This document shows, piece after piece, positions 17,618-18,424 of a stretch of DNA of 18,424 nucleotides. Source of the DNA: CAYFSC01 sp964345695 (lineage in GTDB: Bacteria; Bacteroidota; Rhodothermia; Rhodothermales; Salinibacteraceae); the NCBI GenBank assembly GCA_964345695.1, contig CAYFSC010000045.1, forward strand, positions 1 to 18,424, in the 5' to 3' direction. The notes beneath the pieces are model-generated. The model was not told the origin of the DNA and did not search any database. It worked only from the letters and a program-made list of their open reading frames with translations. How positions within the stretch are numbered: position 1 is the stretch's first letter; the number at the start of each line of letters is the position of its first letter. The position numbers and the translations under genes are program-made.

Positions 17618-18424
17618 ATGCCTTCCCGCTCCCGCCTGATCGTTGACACGTCCGTCGAGGAACGGCCCGATGCTCCCGCGGACGTTCGCGAAGCGCTCGG
17701 CACGCCGGGAGGCCTCACTCCGGACGGCACGCGCTGCCCGGCCTGCCACCGGGGCGTGCGCCGTCGGTTCTGTAGCATGTGCGGAGAGCGGGCGCCCCAC
17801 AGACAGCCCCGAACGACGTGGGCGTTTCTACAACGCGGAATCACGCGGCTTCTGGACGCCGACAGCCGGCTGTTGCGAAGCCTGTTCTTTCTCCTGTTTC
17901 GGCCCGGGGCGTTGACCGACCGCTTTCTGAAGGGCCATCGGAACCACTACGTGGGTCCCCTCAAGCTTTTCGCAATCGTCAACGTCGCCTTCGTCCTGTT
18001 TGTCGGTGCGTCTGGGGGACCCGCGGCGTTCCAGAATCCGCTGTACTACCACGTCACCGGGAGCTACCCGCACCAGGCAATTGCCGAACAATGGGTGGGG
18101 AACCGCATCGACGCCCCCGATGGATGGGCGCTTGACTCTGCCCTTCACCTCGAGGATTCGCTGCAAGTCGACGCGTCGCAGGAAGACTCTCTCGCAGGAA
18201 GCGCGCCGCCGGGCGAGGCGTTGTCGAATGGCGGCACGGACGCGGAGGACCCGTCCCGTCCCGCGCTCGACGCCCTGGACCGGTACCGAGACTATGCCGA
18301 GGCCTTCAATCGCCAGGCCGACCGCCTCGCAGAAGCGCTCGTGTTCCTCTTCATCCCTGTGCTCGCAGGTCTGTTCTGGGGCGGGGCAAAGCTCGCCGGT
18401 GCCCTGCCGGGCCGACGCCGAGGA
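17618..18424 (+). CDS. DUF3667-type zinc-ribbon membrane protein, N-terminal 269 residues (cut by window edge)
   Basis: The readable part starts with a short variable leader, then a zinc-ribbon with C40-x2-C43 (CPAC) and C52-x2-C55 (CSMCG). An amphipathic region follows with DADSRLLRSLFFLLFRPGALTDRFL and GHRNHYVGPLKLF. This is the order of the DUF3667 family found mainly in Bacteroidota, whose function is unknown. A hydrophobic segment at about 115-131 and another from about 238 to 258 are likely membrane helices. A polar, Asp/Ser-rich stretch of about 75 residues (about 155-230) lies between them. The frame stays open to the window end, so the C-terminal part is missing. It is divergent from atpD across 256 bases. 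A weak TATGTT hexamer near 17574-17579 is the only promoter hint. Confidence 0.8.
   Translation, partial: MPSRSRLIVDTSVEERPDAPADVREALGTPGGLTPDGTRCPACHRGVRRRFCSMCGERAPHRQPRTTWAFLQRGITRLLDADSRLLRSLFFLLFRPGALTDRFLKGHRNHYVGPLKLFAIVNVAFVLFVGASGGPAAFQNPLYYHVTGSYPHQAIAEQWVGNRIDAPDGWALDSALHLEDSLQVDASQEDSLAGSAPPGEALSNGGTDAEDPSRPALDALDRYRDYAEAFNRQADRLAEALVFLFIPVLAGLFWGGAKLAGALPGRRRG

Overview
This is a GC-rich bacterial chromosome segment. It carries 11 protein-coding genes and no recognisable RNA gene, transposase, phage gene or CRISPR array. Several features point to Bacteroidota/Rhodothermota, perhaps a Salinibacter-like lineage: atpD and atpC form a two-gene unit separate from the other ATP synthase genes, a DUF3667-type membrane protein is present, one exported protein ends in a FlgD/T9SS-like domain, Shine-Dalgarno sequences are weak, and many proteins have an acidic bias. 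The lineage is an inference from gene style, not from a database match.

Layout from left to right. (1) 1-1828, minus: the first 609 residues of the protease chaperone ClpC, cut by the window edge. A 384-base leader/spacer (1829-2212) upstream of it contains a strong hairpin. (2) 2213-2572, minus: an A-type Fe-S cluster carrier (HesB/IscA family). Its upstream region holds two adjacent perfect palindromes. (3) 2792-5296, minus: a secreted 834-residue protein of repeated lamin-tail and Ig-like domains. It has a good sigma70-like promoter and is divergent from (4) glgX, 5667-7853, plus, a glycogen debranching enzyme. (5) 7854-8143 is non-coding and looks like a dispersed intergenic repeat. (6) 8144-9151, minus: accA, carboxyltransferase alpha subunit for malonyl-CoA synthesis. 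(7) 9401-11880, minus: an envelope pair of a small outer-membrane beta-barrel followed by a large lipoprotein with a carboxypeptidase-regulatory-like domain. (8) 12130-13939, minus: a CCA-adding enzyme whose C-terminus runs into a 100-N assembly gap inside an Asp-Ala-coding repeat. (9) 14057-15217, minus: a PLP enzyme of the D-threonine aldolase/D-serine dehydratase family. (10) 15349-17361, minus: atpD-atpC, closed by a clear intrinsic terminator. (11) From 17618 to the window end, plus: the first 269 residues of a DUF3667-type zinc-ribbon membrane protein, divergent from atpD.

Most genes are housekeeping: proteolysis, Fe-S assembly, glycogen breakdown, fatty-acid synthesis, tRNA maturation and ATP synthesis. 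They do not form one pathway. I found no convincing new multi-gene system. The least understood parts are the beta-barrel/lipoprotein pair, the lamin-tail repeat protein, the palindromes ahead of the Fe-S carrier gene, the dispersed repeat after glgX, and the repeat that broke the assembly at the end of the CCA enzyme gene.
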